The translations under genes were made by a program, and so were the position numbers. Positions 23,857-35,861 of a DNA stretch of 64,000 nt are shown piece by piece (positions within the stretch are counted from its first letter, which is position 1; every line of letters starts with the position of its first letter). The stretch lies in assembly GCF_900090045.1 (NCBI RefSeq), contig NC_041788.1:3157501-3221500 (forward strand). Direction: 5' to 3'. This stretch comes from Plasmodium malariae. Lineage: Eukaryota; Apicomplexa; Aconoidasida; Haemosporida; Plasmodiidae. Below the pieces are notes generated by a model. The model had not been told where the DNA came from. It made no database searches and saw only the letters and a list, made by a program, of their open reading frames with translations.

Positions 23857-25594
23857 CATTTTTATGTATAGTACATTCTAGTGGTACACTTTTGGAGTTG
23901 AAAAATATACATAGTGAATAATATTTTGTTAAGTTATTTGTCGACGAATACTTAGTCAAGATCATTGCTATAGTATTTGTGATGTTTTATTGTTATAAAT
24001 AAACAGATTATCAAAAGTGATGATGAATTGGCGCGGCTCCTAATTTGAAATTCTTTTCGTTTTTTCACAGTTTCGAAAGAAATTGTTAAAACATTGAAAT
24101 TTAGATGATAATTTTTAGCAAAAAAAAGTAACTCCTTTTTTGCTAAATAATGTGAGCTTTGTCGTCTGCTGAACTTACCTAATTTATCTATTATATATAT
24201 ATATTATACGTATAAAATAAAAATATTTATATGTTATATATATTTAATAGGTCATATATATAATATATATATGGTAAATATAATACCATAGTTTGTTGTA
24301 CACAAATTATATTTTAGTGTTATTATATATTTAATAAATAAATAAATAAATAAGTGAAAAGTGTACGTACGTGTTTTATTGGATAAAAGGAAAGAAGAAA
24401 ATTAATATACATAATGGTGAAATAAAATTTTTGCATTATAAGAATTTGTAAATATATCGAAAATGCAGAATTAAAAAAGAAATCTTTAGTGGGGTGTGGC
24501 TATTATTTTATAATAAATTTTAATTTAAAAATTATAATGAAAATAGAATATTTTTTAGCAAAAAAAAAAAAATGTATTAAAATCATATTAAATTATATTA
24601 ATTTTTATTAACAAAATTAAAATAAAAAAAACTGTTTTATTATATAAATGATATTTTGAAATGCTATCAAATTTTTAATCAATATTATAAAAAAGCACAT
24701 TTACAATTTTATCATTATTTTTTATTTATGATTTAAGTTAAAAATTGTAAAATGTATTATTAAGGATTATTAAAGTTGTTTTTATAAGAGTTTACATATA
24801 TTTATATATATTATGTATATGTAAAATGTATTAATGAGTTTTTTTTTATTCCTGTCATATTGTAATTCTCTTTGAAGTGTTATTTTATTTTTTTTTTTTT
24901 CTAGCTAAAATTGTATTTTTGATTAATCCAAAAAAGAAAAAAAAAAAAAAAGAGAATTTAATTTTTTTTTTTTATTACACGGTCTTTTTTTAATATGGAA
25001 AAGATAAAATAAAAATAGAAAAGAGAAGGGGAAATATAAAATAAATTAAGGAAGAATGTGAATATTATTAGTTGGATAAAAAATTAAACAAATTTTTTTT
25101 TTTTTTTTTAAATTGAAAATTTATGTACTTGTATAAATCTACTTTTGATGAAATGCGTTATTTTTATATTAAAATTGTTCATATGTGTTGATTTGGAACA
25201 CATTTTTTATAAGGAGGGAAGGTATATATGCTTTTACATTTAATTGAATAAAAAAGATATAATATTTATATGAACGCATAAGTGTTTCTTCATCATTTCT
25301 TTTTCTTAACTTCTTTTTCGGTAAATATAAATTCAAAAAAAAAAAAAAAATATAAAGAATAAATGTTTGTAACTTTTGAACAACCAAATTGAGAGAGTTA
25401 TGAATTCTTTTTTATTATTGTTTGAAGTTATACACGTATAAAATATATAATAATTTTAGTTGTTATAAAGGGGGGAAATGCGTAATTTGTAATCACATTC
25501 TCTATATTTGTAGCAAATAATTTACATATATTTTTATGTGAATTCATATGTTAAAAATTATAAATGCATGTGTAATTCTGTTGTTTCTTCGAAG

Positions 25595-25681
25595 ATGAAG
25601 TTGCTTAAGTTATATTTAGTAAAATGTGCTAGTGTTTTTTTTTGTATATCTTCATTTTTTCGATTGCATAATTTATGGTAA
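25595..25681 (+). other. Short leader-like ORF in the 4.9-kb gap
   Basis: An ATG opens 28 codons: MKLLKLYLVKCASVFFCISS then FFRLHNLW. This looks like a signal peptide, and the frame ends over a GGTAAC that could be a donor. A 48-nt intron to TTACTAG would add CRTYIVTTFKIYVEI and a stop. It may equally be an upstream ORF in a long 5' leader of the S1-protein gene. No downstream gene in frame was found. Confidence 0.2.
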
Positions 25682-26631
25682 CCAAATTTTCAAGTTGTAA
25701 TAATAATTATTTTGTATATTACTAGTAGAACTTACATTGTTACAACTTTTAAAATTTACGTTGAGATATAAATTTTTAATAAACATCTGAGAACTAACAT
25801 AGTTGTGTTTTTTCTCGTATGTATATACTTATTAAACTAAATGTACGGTTTATTTTCCTTTACTACTATTTTGTGTAATAAAGGAAGAGAAGAATAATTT
25901 ATCAAATTTTTTTTGAAAATAAAAAAGGGTAAAAAAAAAGTCTTGCAAAATTGAACTCATTAAAATATTAATTCATTTGAATAATTTCTTTGTCAATGAA
26001 TAATTTTAGAAGCTTGATATACTTATAGAAAAATAGGCCAACTTTAAAATAAAAATGTACGCAACGAAAAAAAATGTTCAGAATAAGCTTCAAAGTTGGT
26101 GAGAATTATATGGTTTTAAATTGCCTTTTTTAAACCAATATATTATTTTCAACGTTTTAAAGGTAGTATATGCTAAAGGAAAAGAAAAAAAAAGAGAAAA
26201 ACATAGAAAAATAGAGAAAAATAGAGAAAAATAAAGAAAAATTATGAACACTCCTTGGAAGAATAAAACTTTAACAAAAGAATCGCGTACACAGTTTTAA
26301 AAAGGTTACGTGTAGAAGACTTTTTTTCATTTATCACAAGTAAAAGATATTAAGGAGATTTTTTCATCCCATTTCAATATGATTAAAAATGCGTATTTCT
26401 TCAATATCTGCTATATGTGCGAATTATATGTTTCGTGTAAATTCATAGCTCTATTTTTGTATACTTAATTAGGGTTAGGTGTATTCAAAGGACGGTAGGA
26501 ACGTAAACGCATGTATACACATGTACCCACACTTATATAAAGGCATAGTCGTTTTATTCAAATAAAGCACATATATATATATGTGCAAAGAGAAATGCTG
26601 TATAAATAGGTATATGTGAACTATATTCTAT

Positions 26632-29600
26632 ATGAGTAGCGTGTACATTTCTGTAATAATTTTATCTGCTCTTTTTTCTTTTCTTAATATAAATATTATA
26701 AGGTCATATAGTATATATGGAAATTTAAAAACCTGTAAGATAACATATTTAAATATTTCTAAGGATTCAAATGATATAAAAATAGATGTTACAGAAAATT
26801 ATAGCATGTTGGAAAAAGAAGAAAAAAAGAAAAACAGGTACTCATTTTCACCTATGAAAAGAAATAGTATAAAAGATATTAAAAGAAGAATGAAATATAG
26901 CGGAAACAATGTTAAGGTAAAAAATAGTAAATTTTTAAAAAATAAAGACATAAATAAAATATTAATTGATGATATTAATAAAGAACGATTAAAAGCAGAT
27001 ATAAAAGCAATAGGTACAAGTAATATAAATGAAAATTTAATTAATCAAAATATTTTACCTTTACCAGTAGAAGAAAAATTATCACCCACATACAACTGTT
27101 TGGTATTATGTAAGGGAATGCCATTTCATGTTGATAGTACCCAAATAAAAGATTTTTTTAAGCCTTATAAAATTATAGATAAATATATTATATTTATTAA
27201 AGACAAGAAAGGAAATTTTTTTGGAGATGTTATTGTACGCTTTATAAATAAAGAGCAAAAGTATTTGGCTATAAAAAATAAAAATTATAAATTCTTATTA
27301 CATAGATATATACAGTTATTTAATATTAATGAAGAACATTACGAGGAATATTATAATATAGGGTACAAAAATCCCCCGTCATATAAAAATTACGTCCCAA
27401 TTAAATATGTAATTGTGCCAAATGACCTTGTCAATATTGGCAGGATAAGCAGGGTTAGCAATAGTAGCAACGCTAGCAGTAGTAGCAGAGTCGGTAGTGT
27501 AGGCAGCATAGAGGGTACAATTAACAATGAGGAAGAGCAATTTCATTCGTTCGTGTCTGACCGCAATTATGATGATGATGAAGACACAAAAGAGCTAAGA
27601 AAAAAAATAAATCCTGTAGGAATATTACTAAAAAATATTTATACAGGGAAAAAACTAAGAGGAAGAATTACGTCAGTGCACGAATATGGTGTTTTTGTTG
27701 ATTGTGATGTTTATATAAAAGATAAAAATAATCGTTTTATAAAAATTTTATCACTCCTACATAAAAATAAATTGACCATAAACATCGGTTTACCCTCGTA
27801 TCCTCTACATGAACAAGAGGACAAAGAATTAATACTGCAGAAAAACATGAACATCATTGTATATGTCGACAAAATTATAAAAAAACAAATAGATGAAGAA
27901 GGAGAGGGTAACCACCGTAGCGAAGACTACATCGATATAGTGCATAAGGAGGATAATGAGCTTGCTATCCACACGTCTGATAATTCAAAGGATAAGAAGT
28001 TAATTTTTTTTAATCTCACCCTCGATTCGTCCATAACAGAAGAAAAAATTAAGTGGTTTCGAATGATGAAATTAAAGAGGCAATCTATTCAAGAAAGGTT
28101 GATGAACTCAAATGTTACTCTATTAAATTTACCTTCAGAAAATGAAGCAAAAACATACAACAAGGGGTGGTCCTATGAGACACCTAACCAACATATGAAA
28201 AAACCACCTACAAAAGAAGAAGAAGCAAAAAAGAATAGTTCAGAAAATATGTATAAAAATACAGGGATAAATAAAGAAAACATGAATAATGAAAATAGTG
28301 GAAATACAAGTCAACAAAATTATTTGCAGCTTCCCCAAAATACGGACAATCTTAAAATTGAAAGGTCGAAATTGACAAAAAATGTAAAACTTAAGAAAAA
28401 TGTTGGTAATAGGCCTAGCAAAATATATTTAATGAATAATAGAAACTATAAGAGTATGGATATTAGCGAAGTATACAATAAAGTAAAAAAGGTTAAAATG
28501 GTACGATGTCTGAAACACAACAATGGGGAGAAGGAAGAATACAAGGAAGAGGTGGAAGAGAAAGGAAAAAACAAAAAAAATAATTCCACATCAGACGGAG
28601 AGGATAAAAAAGAGATAAACAAAAGTAGCAATCAAGAAAAGGGAGCAAAAATTGACCCAAAAAATGATGCAAAAAAAAAAAAAAAAAAGGAAAAAAAAAA
28701 AAAAAAGGAAAAAATCATAGATGATACTAGCCTTTATGATGAGTATGAAAATTATGATGACGTTTTCAATGTCGATTCAAGTAGTATAGAGGCACAGGAG
28801 GAAGTCTATGAAGAACCCCCAGACGATGCGAATAAGGACGAAGATACTGATGAACGGGGAGGTACAGATAGTCATGACGACAAAGGGCATAAAGGAATAA
28901 CAAAGAACAGGAAAATTAAAAAGAACGTAAAAAATCATTACACTGATGAAATGAATAGTATACTTAGCGAAATTTTTAGTGGAAATGAAGAAACGAACAA
29001 TTTCCAAAGTGAATCCGTTCGAAATAACGATGCGCAAAATAGTCAAAGTGGAAAGAATAAAAAGAGGAAGATGTTAAACGTTGCCCGAAATACAGGTGGG
29101 GAGAATGCCGATAATAATGGTAATATTGCACATAAATGTGAAAATACAGTAATTATGAAAAACTTTGAAAATAATAAAGATAGAATGAAATGGACAAATG
29201 ATATAAGAAAAGAAGAATCGCTGCTTTATTCTAAACTTTTTGGCCTAAAAACTGATATAAATGATTTCTACTCAAATGGAACAAGTGTTAAGGATACCTC
29301 CAAAAAAGGTAAAGAATTAAGTGATACAGAAGAACATATTAAATTGAATGAAAAGGAATCAAGTCGGGCTATTCCAAATGATGAAAAAGAGAACTTGGAA
29401 TGGGGTGGAGGTTTAGGATCTTCGCGAAAGGGGGATATGAATGGAGGCGAGGAGAAGGGGGAAGAGGATGAGGAAGAAGATCGTGACAAACAGAACGAAA
29501 CCAACAACTCCCCGTTTAAGAGAAAATTACGCAAAAGTGATAATGTTATGATAAGTGCCTTATTAAAGGGTGATAGTGATACCCTTGACTTTTCTCATTT

Positions 29601-30861
29601 CTCTGATATGTCAATGGAGGAGCTAAAAAAAGAGATATACAAAAGGAACTTTTTATTACCAGTAGAAATATCAAAAGACAGTTTAAGAAATAGGTTAATA
29701 CAAATATATATTTGTGAAAAAAAAAAAATAAAATTTGATAATTACCCTATTATAAGGTATTATTTGTTTGATTTCCATTTGAGAGATGAAGAAATGAAAT
29801 TACTGATATTAGCAAACAGAAAATTTTTAAATAAAAAAAATATAAATAAACAATTATTAAATACATTAGATACAAATGAGCTGAAGTATTTGCTGCACAA
29901 ATCTATGGAACATTTCCGATTATGGGAACCACATGATTCGGTTAAGAGAAAAATTTTAAATTTAAACAAAGACTTGTTATTAAAACAAAACATAAGTAAT
30001 ACTGATAATATTGATCAGAAGAATTTAATAATATTATGGAATGATTTTAAGGATTTCATGTTAAATTTTGTATATACATGTGATGATCATTATGACACGT
30101 TTGAAAATATGAACAATTTGCATTTTAGCAGTAGTGATAGCTCATCATCGTCCATTAGTGCATATAGCAACAGTAATAGGAATAGCAATAGTAATAGTGG
30201 GGGCACAAATGAATATATAAGCAGAATGAATAATATGGAAAAGGAAAATTTTTTCACAAGTAATAATGATTTATTTAATGATATGCAAGAAAGGGAAATA
30301 AATAAAAACAAGGATGAAAATAAAAATTCTTTTGATCAGGCATTAGATTCTTTAAATAAACATTTTGAAGACAACGAAGTTGATGACTTACCAGAAAAAA
30401 TAGATTTAAAAGAAGCAATGAAACTTTTGAACAACAGAACATATCTAAAAAAGATTAAACGTTTTATGAACAAAACATCAGATAATGTAACAGATGAAGA
30501 TTACATTCAGAAAATTATTCAGCATATTTTGAAACATAAGAAATATTTTAAGGAAAACCTAAATGAGGAAATCTTAAAAAAAAAGCCATATGAGGATTTA
30601 ATTGTGCGTAACGAAAAAGAACACATCCTAAGGGGGAAGAGTGTGCATTTTTGCTAACACGGGGCCCTTTCATATTGTTTTATTTGGCCCGAACGTTGGT
30701 AGTATATACATGGGTATGTATATATATATATATATATATATGCATATATACTTATATTACACGTATACACATATTTTTACGCTTTACACCCCCCCCTTTC
30801 AGGTTATGTTGGATCAGTTGCCCGCCGATTTACTGGAAGAATTATTTTAAAAAAGTGCTAA
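26632..30861 (+). CDS. Secretory/apicoplast-type RNA-binding protein with RRM, S1 and SAP-like segments
   Basis: Exon 1 is 26632-30607 and the proposed exon 2 is 30803-30861 (donor GTAACG, acceptor CCCCCCCTTTCAG), giving 1344 residues ending RYVGSVARRFTGRIILKKC. Another donor could give an ending VMLDQLPADLLEELF. The start MSSVYISVIILSALFSFLNI is a clear signal peptide, followed by a basic stretch like an apicoplast transit region. Residues about 154-230 look like an RRM (NCLVLCKGMPFHVD, GNFFGDVIVRF). Residues about 325-440 match an S1/OB fold (GKKLRGRITSVHEYGVFVDC). A Lys/Glu-rich linker with poly-Lys spans about 590-960. Residues about 990-1030 resemble a SAP motif (MSMEELKKEIYKRNFLLP). I infer organellar RNA or translation work. 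The exact orthologue is not recognised. Confidence 0.8.
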
Positions 30862-30929
30862 CTTATGGCATATTGTATTTCCATTTTACGCCATATTTTG
30901 TTATATTTTGTTTAATTTTGCAATAGTTC

Positions 30930-30963
<34 letters not shown>

Positions 30964-31171
30964 TGTTTATGTATTTTTCCTTTAAATGGTCATTTTTTAA
31001 AAAAAGTCAAACTAGCTCTTGGCCCTTTTTGATAAATTGGTTGACTTAAAAAATTTATTTAAAAATTGAAAAAGTTGAAAAAGTTGAAAAAATAAAATAA
31101 TAAAGTAGTAATAACAAAAATTTATTCAATGATAATTTAGTTTTCACTGTATAATAAATGGCTATATATAC

Positions 31172-31229
<58 letters not shown>

Positions 31230-31587
31230 CAGCGGCACATACATGTACGTGTACTCAAAGTATAGGTGGTCGATATTGCGGTATAGTAGAAAGTTTTTCA
31301 GCAGTGGGTAATCCCATATGGAATATTCCAATGGGAGAGGTTAATTCGTGGTGGGTTATAATTTGTGTTAGGTTGTAATGCGTGATGAGTCATGAACATT
31401 TGAGGATCCAAAAGGTGCATTGTTGAAATATGTGTTATAATGCAACGCTATAATACTACGTCAATACGAAAGGGCAAATTACATAATGAATAGGCATTAG
31501 TAATGAACCATTTTCCCTCTATTCCTTGCTGTTAAGGAGAAACCACAACTTCTTTATGATGCGTGATATATGCTTTACAGTGTATGC
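30862..31587. other. Convergent intergenic region, poly-T and (TA)n
   Basis: A poly-T run at 30931-30961 and (TA)n at about 31180-31226 lie between the S1-protein stop and the next minus-strand stop. No gene is seen. Confidence 0.7.
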
Positions 31588-34092
31588 CTAAGAGTACAAG
31601 ATGGAATATGCATTCCTCAGGTATTTCATAATAGTGCTAACTATCATCTTATGCCTCTCGTCTGTATTATTGTTCTCCATATCGCTACGTATCCTATGAA
31701 GATATAAAATTTGTTCTAAAGATTTGAACACACCAGAATATAGCACATTTGCATTTTTAGAAAAGGTAACTGATTTATATACATGCATAATAATCGTATT
31801 ATTTGCATCCGAATATCTATCTTGAAATGCTTGAATCCATTGTAAAGAAACAAATAATAAATCAGTGAAGATTTTTTGAATCTCTGTATCCATTAAGTAT
31901 TTGTTTGTCTTCATATATCTATCACCCAAATATATCTTCAATGCTGGTTTAATAAATGGAGCAAACGTCAACATAACAGCAAGGTAATATTTCTTCAAAT
32001 AAATTTCATTTTTAGTTGTTAAAAAATTTATAAGATAATTAACTAACATAGGATTTACATTTTTAAAATAAGAATTAGAAAATAACAAAATAATATCAGA
32101 TGCTTTCACGTTGTTGTCTCTTATTTTATTTTTTGTTACTGATTTGAAAGTGCGACACATGGTAGTATTTGATAGCATAAATTCGAATGTATTCAAAATG
32201 TATGTGTTAGGCAACTTAAATAAAACATTTCCTGCATTTTTATCCTCTTCTTTATATGCCATCGGTTTAATATCTAGACATGTATTATTATTTTTCGAAT
32301 TACAGTGAACAGTAATATAAGACATTGCATAATCATAATTTTTTAAAAGTTTTACATCATTAAATGCTAACTCTTTCATTAACAATGATTTTGTTAATTT
32401 ATTTTTATTCTTACTTATACATTGTTCTGCGGCTTCTTGTAGTTCTTTTGTTACTGATATGATGTTATCTGTATTACTGTTACTTTTAAATATGTTTTTC
32501 AAAGGATTGCTAGAAGCAGATCGAAGAATTTTCCTTAAAAATAAATTATTTTGGTATGCATTAAAAATTGATACATTTAGTGGTTCTATTGATTTCCCTT
32601 CATTTTTTGAATTCACTTTATCGAACTCTCTTTGTTTTTGTGTAGAATCACTGTTAGATGGACTTTTTCCTCCTTTAAAATTGAATCTCTTTTTTCTAAC
32701 CTCATTATTGCGATCAATTATGCGGTTATTGGTAACGTCATTATTTTCGTTCCTATTATTACTGTTATTTCTAAACCTGTGAAAGAACCCATTCCTTTTA
32801 TCGTTTCTCCTTTTTAATTCTGCCACATATTGATGCTCTTTATTTCTTCTCAATAATTCATTATTATTACTATCATCAGATTTCAAATTTTTTAGTACAC
32901 TATAAAATTCTCTTGATTCATTTTCCTTTTGTGATGATAATTTTTTTCTAAAATCGTCTTCACTATCGTTTGGTTTTATACCCCCTCTATACGTGTGCAA
33001 ATAGGAAATATTATCTACAGGTAAAGAGTACTCCGATTGAACATGTACACTTGCATCTACACCTTCATCTATATGTTCATTTTTATTTACATCTGAATAT
33101 GCGTTATCTCTGCGTGATCCATAATTTAACGAGGAACGACGGGGAGATTCCTTATATTTCGTATCATCACTATGTTGGTAATTACTTGGAATACTATTAT
33201 ATATAGGGTTAACTGAGTATGCATAATTATACTTATCGTCTATATTTTCATTATAAGTACTACTGCTACTGCTTTCATTTAATGGTTTATAATTCTGATA
33301 TGCTGCTTCAGCTTTACTGCCTAACTTTGAAGGTATAAAAGCAGCGTTAAAATTTTCACCATTTTGTGGTCTTAAAAACTGGATATCTTCATATATATCT
33401 GTGCCATCATATCCATTTGATAAGTTACTGTAACGATTATTTAGGTTATCATAAATGTCTGAATTACGTTTAAAATCATCTATACCAAGTCCTAAATTTT
33501 TCCTAAAATTATCAAAAGATTTACCTAAATAAAAGTTTTCTTTCTTATCTGTCCTTTCGTATTCATCATCCACATCGCGACTTTGCTGCGAGTACATTTT
33601 TGATAAGTTATCTTGTGCATAATTTTGCTTCAAATAATCTTTATTGTCATCATCATAATCATCACTGTCGTCATCGTAGTCATCACCATTGGTAGCAGTG
33701 AACTCTTGTGTTTTGTTCATAGGAGAAAATTTTCTGTTCGTATTGACATAAGATGGACCTTCCCCTTCATTATATTCAAGATCCCTTCTTCTACTTAATA
33801 ATTTTTCTCCATTGTCAGAATTTTTTTCGAATGGGTTGTTTGTATTGAAGTCAGTGGAAGGATTACTTAAGTACGAGGTACCAGATGTATCTCTTTCATG
33901 CGAGATAGCAGACGGATTCCTTCTACTCGAGATGGAAGATGTACTGTTTTCATTTGTAAGGCTTTCAAAATTTCTTATGAGGTCACTTACTTTACCTCCT
34001 CTCTCATGCTGTCCCCTTACATTTTCAGTATTCCAGGACAAAAAAAAATAAACTATCTGGACATAAATGAATAATATGTACTTTTCCTTCAT
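31588..34092 (-). CDS. Large secreted protein of unknown function
   Basis: A single exon of 834 residues. The start MKEKYILFIYVQIVYFFLSW is a signal peptide with a cleavage-like region before NTENVRGQ. Residues about 30-520 are polar and disordered (Ser, Asn, Asp, Arg rich; DDYDDDSDDYDDD near 137; RRNDKRNGFFHRFRNN near 430). The last 280 residues form a compact, mainly helical domain with a few cysteines (AAEQCISKNKN, VHCNSKNNNTCLDI, SNTTMCRTFKS) and a hydrophobic helix (YYLAVMLTFAPFIKPALKIY). There is no GPI signal, export motif that I can defend, or second membrane helix. Such a layout fits a secretory-organelle or parasitophorous-vacuole protein, but I do not recognise the family. Confidence 0.85.
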   Translation of the reverse strand: MKEKYILFIYVQIVYFFLSWNTENVRGQHERGGKVSDLIRNFESLTNENSTSSISSRRNPSAISHERDTSGTSYLSNPSTDFNTNNPFEKNSDNGEKLLSRRRDLEYNEGEGPSYVNTNRKFSPMNKTQEFTATNGDDYDDDSDDYDDDNKDYLKQNYAQDNLSKMYSQQSRDVDDEYERTDKKENFYLGKSFDNFRKNLGLGIDDFKRNSDIYDNLNNRYSNLSNGYDGTDIYEDIQFLRPQNGENFNAAFIPSKLGSKAEAAYQNYKPLNESSSSSTYNENIDDKYNYAYSVNPIYNSIPSNYQHSDDTKYKESPRRSSLNYGSRRDNAYSDVNKNEHIDEGVDASVHVQSEYSLPVDNISYLHTYRGGIKPNDSEDDFRKKLSSQKENESREFYSVLKNLKSDDSNNNELLRRNKEHQYVAELKRRNDKRNGFFHRFRNNSNNRNENNDVTNNRIIDRNNEVRKKRFNFKGGKSPSNSDSTQKQREFDKVNSKNEGKSIEPLNVSIFNAYQNNLFLRKILRSASSNPLKNIFKSNSNTDNIISVTKELQEAAEQCISKNKNKLTKSLLMKELAFNDVKLLKNYDYAMSYITVHCNSKNNNTCLDIKPMAYKEEDKNAGNVLFKLPNTYILNTFEFMLSNTTMCRTFKSVTKNKIRDNNVKASDIILLFSNSYFKNVNPMLVNYLINFLTTKNEIYLKKYYLAVMLTFAPFIKPALKIYLGDRYMKTNKYLMDTEIQKIFTDLLFVSLQWIQAFQDRYSDANNTIIMHVYKSVTFSKNANVLYSGVFKSLEQILYLHRIRSDMENNNTDERHKMIVSTIMKYLRNAYSILYS

Positions 34093-35518
34093 TAGGGAAA
34101 ATAAAAAAAAAAAAAAAAAGAAAGAAAGAGTACAAAAGTGAAAAACTTACAATTTTTTAAAATGTTTGTATAAACGTATAAAACTTTGGTACATGATAAT
34201 ACATTAATTTATAATATTTGTTTCTTTTTGAAGATATAAAAAACTGTTTACTGATATTAATTTTGTTGTATCCTTTTCGGGACTGTTTTAATTATTCCGC
34301 TTTGGAAAATATAGACTCGTCTTATTTTGTTCTATATTGCTTTATTTTGTTGTACGTTATTCTTTGCCGTTGTTCTCCCTCTTACCGCTTTATTTTATTT
34401 ATTTCTATATATTTTGTACTTATAGATACTTTTTTTTTTTTTTTTTTTTGTCCACCGATTATTCAAATTTATTTTTGTCCATTTCGGGTTTTAGCTGTTT
34501 TTTTCATTTCAAATATTTTTTCTTTTAGCTATCGTGTCCAATTTGTTCATTTGATCATAGCTTTTCCTTTTTTTTGTTAAGTTTTTTTTTTTTTTTTTTT
34601 TTTTTCTCGCTATTTTATTGGCTCATTTTTTTTATTTTAGCCTTTTTTTCATTGCAAGTTTTTTATTATTATAATATTTTTTTTTTTCTAGCTATATTTT
34701 TTTCTTTTTTTTTTTTGACTGTTTCCTTTACAACGGTTACTCATTCGGAATATAGTGAAACTTGAATAAGTCTACATTTTTGTGTGGAAATAATTGTGTT
34801 TTTAATTTGTTTTTTGAGGTGTCTAATCCTAATATATCTTTTGCGTCTTTTGTCATGATTTCGAGTATATTTCATATGAATATAATTTTGAAAAATAAAA
34901 TAGTGTATTTTTATTATTCTCCATCATGTAGTAACAGTTTTATTAACAAATTTTCTACTTTTGCCTCACAGATTATCATTAATGAACAGGTATATGCTAA
35001 TTTATGCTATGTGTTGTTACAACAAAAATTTATTTTACATTTGTGCCATTTTATGCACAAAAGAGAGTACAAAATATTTTACAAAAAAACTGCGGAACGT
35101 TTTTAACGTAGCATATGTTATATATGTTGCATGAAAAACGTTATGTTCTTCGATATGGAAAAATTTAAAAGAAGGCGAATATATATTTGGTGAAGATCAA
35201 TTTTATCATTATATAGTTAATTTGCACAAGTATTTTTTTTTTTTTTTTTTTTTTTTTCTTCTCATTGTATAGATTATCATATAATATCAAAGACGCATAA
35301 AAAGTGTTTTAATTTTTCTCTGAACAACTACAAAAATGAAAGAACTTCCTTTTTAAATGACGCATATTTTTCGTTTTGCAACATTTGTAATAAAGGTATG
35401 TAACATACCTTGAACAGATATTCATTTGTTTCTATGCAAATTCGTGAGTCTATGTGGGTGATCATATTTAATTAGTTACCCAGTTCACTTCAAATGATGG
35501 TATACATCATATTTCACA
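34093..35518. other. Intergenic, very T-rich, with isolated open plus-strand pieces
   Basis: 34093-34740 is T-rich sequence upstream of the secreted-protein gene. An open plus frame runs 34762-35104 (STFLCGNNCVFNLFFEV, SSIFHMNIILKNKIVYFYYS), but begins at TTG. A plus stretch 35270-35395 (HIISKTHKKCFNFSLNNYKN) is bounded by ATTGTATAG and GGTATGT. The two do not join in phase, so I do not call a gene. Confidence 0.4.
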
Positions 35519-35827
35519 CTAAGGATATTCCATCTTATTACTCTTTATCTCTCTCGTCCATTTCGTGTTCACTTTCTTTGTACTGAATAATGGCGCCATA
35601 ATACGAGTTTGTAAAAATATAGGAAATAAGAAGAGAAAGCAGCACATGTTTACACACTTAGAATGATACATAAATGCAATGCTTAAATGTGTTATATTAT
35701 TACTATAAATTGAAGGAATAGTAAAGTATTTATACATATAATTATAAAAAATGAACGAGGTTAAAAGTGCAAGAAGCGTTTCGAGCTTGATTCGACGCAT
35801 TAGGATGACATATACCTTATTTAGCAT
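35519..35827 (-). CDS. Possible small membrane protein (102 residues or fewer)
   Basis: An ATG at 35827 gives MLNKVYVILMRRIKLETLLA; a second Met (MRRIKLETLL) is also a possible start. Two or three hydrophobic segments follow (LLALLTSFIFYNYMYKYF; HLSIAFMY; CCFLFLFPIFL), then a basic tail TRIMAPLFSTKKVNTKW ending MEYP and TAG. By my codon count G+C is clearly higher than in the flanks and third positions are mostly A/T, so one strand probably codes. The plus strand is also open over 35520-35690. The family is not recognised. Confidence 0.4.
   Translation of the reverse strand: MLNKVYVILMRRIKLETLLALLTSFIFYNYMYKYFTIPSIYSNNITHLSIAFMYHSKCVNMCCFLFLFPIFLQTRIMAPLFSTKKVNTKWTREIKSNKMEYP

Positions 35828-35861
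<34 letters not shown>

Larger units (their letters stand above)
21706..26631. other. 4.9-kb divergent intergenic region
   Basis: The longest gene-poor interval here, between the TFB2 and S1-protein starts. It begins with a 24-bp array (21838-22023) and a poly-T run. Composition falls to about 11% G+C in the four lines I counted (24541-24780). There are (TA)n blocks near 22688, 23100, 23575, 24195-24280 and 26571, and a GAAAAATAGA array near 26190-26235. One short leader-like frame (25595-25681) is listed separately. No tRNA, rRNA or long coding frame is seen. G+C is low but well above the 3% or less reported for Plasmodium centromeres. Confidence 0.6.

Noticed and set aside
24180..25100. Possible centromere
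   Set aside because: Counted lines are about 11% G+C and without an ordered repeat array; Plasmodium centromeres are described as about 97% AT. By gene order this locus should not be centromeric in P. falciparum, from memory.
34218..34765. Phe/Ile-rich plus frames
   Set aside because: T-rich upstream DNA of the secreted-protein gene; composition alone explains them.
34762..35395. Two plus-strand exon-like pieces as one gene
   Set aside because: The GTATAT donor at 34988 is phase 0 while the ATTGTATAG acceptor at 35269 needs phase 1; no alternative donor keeps the frame.
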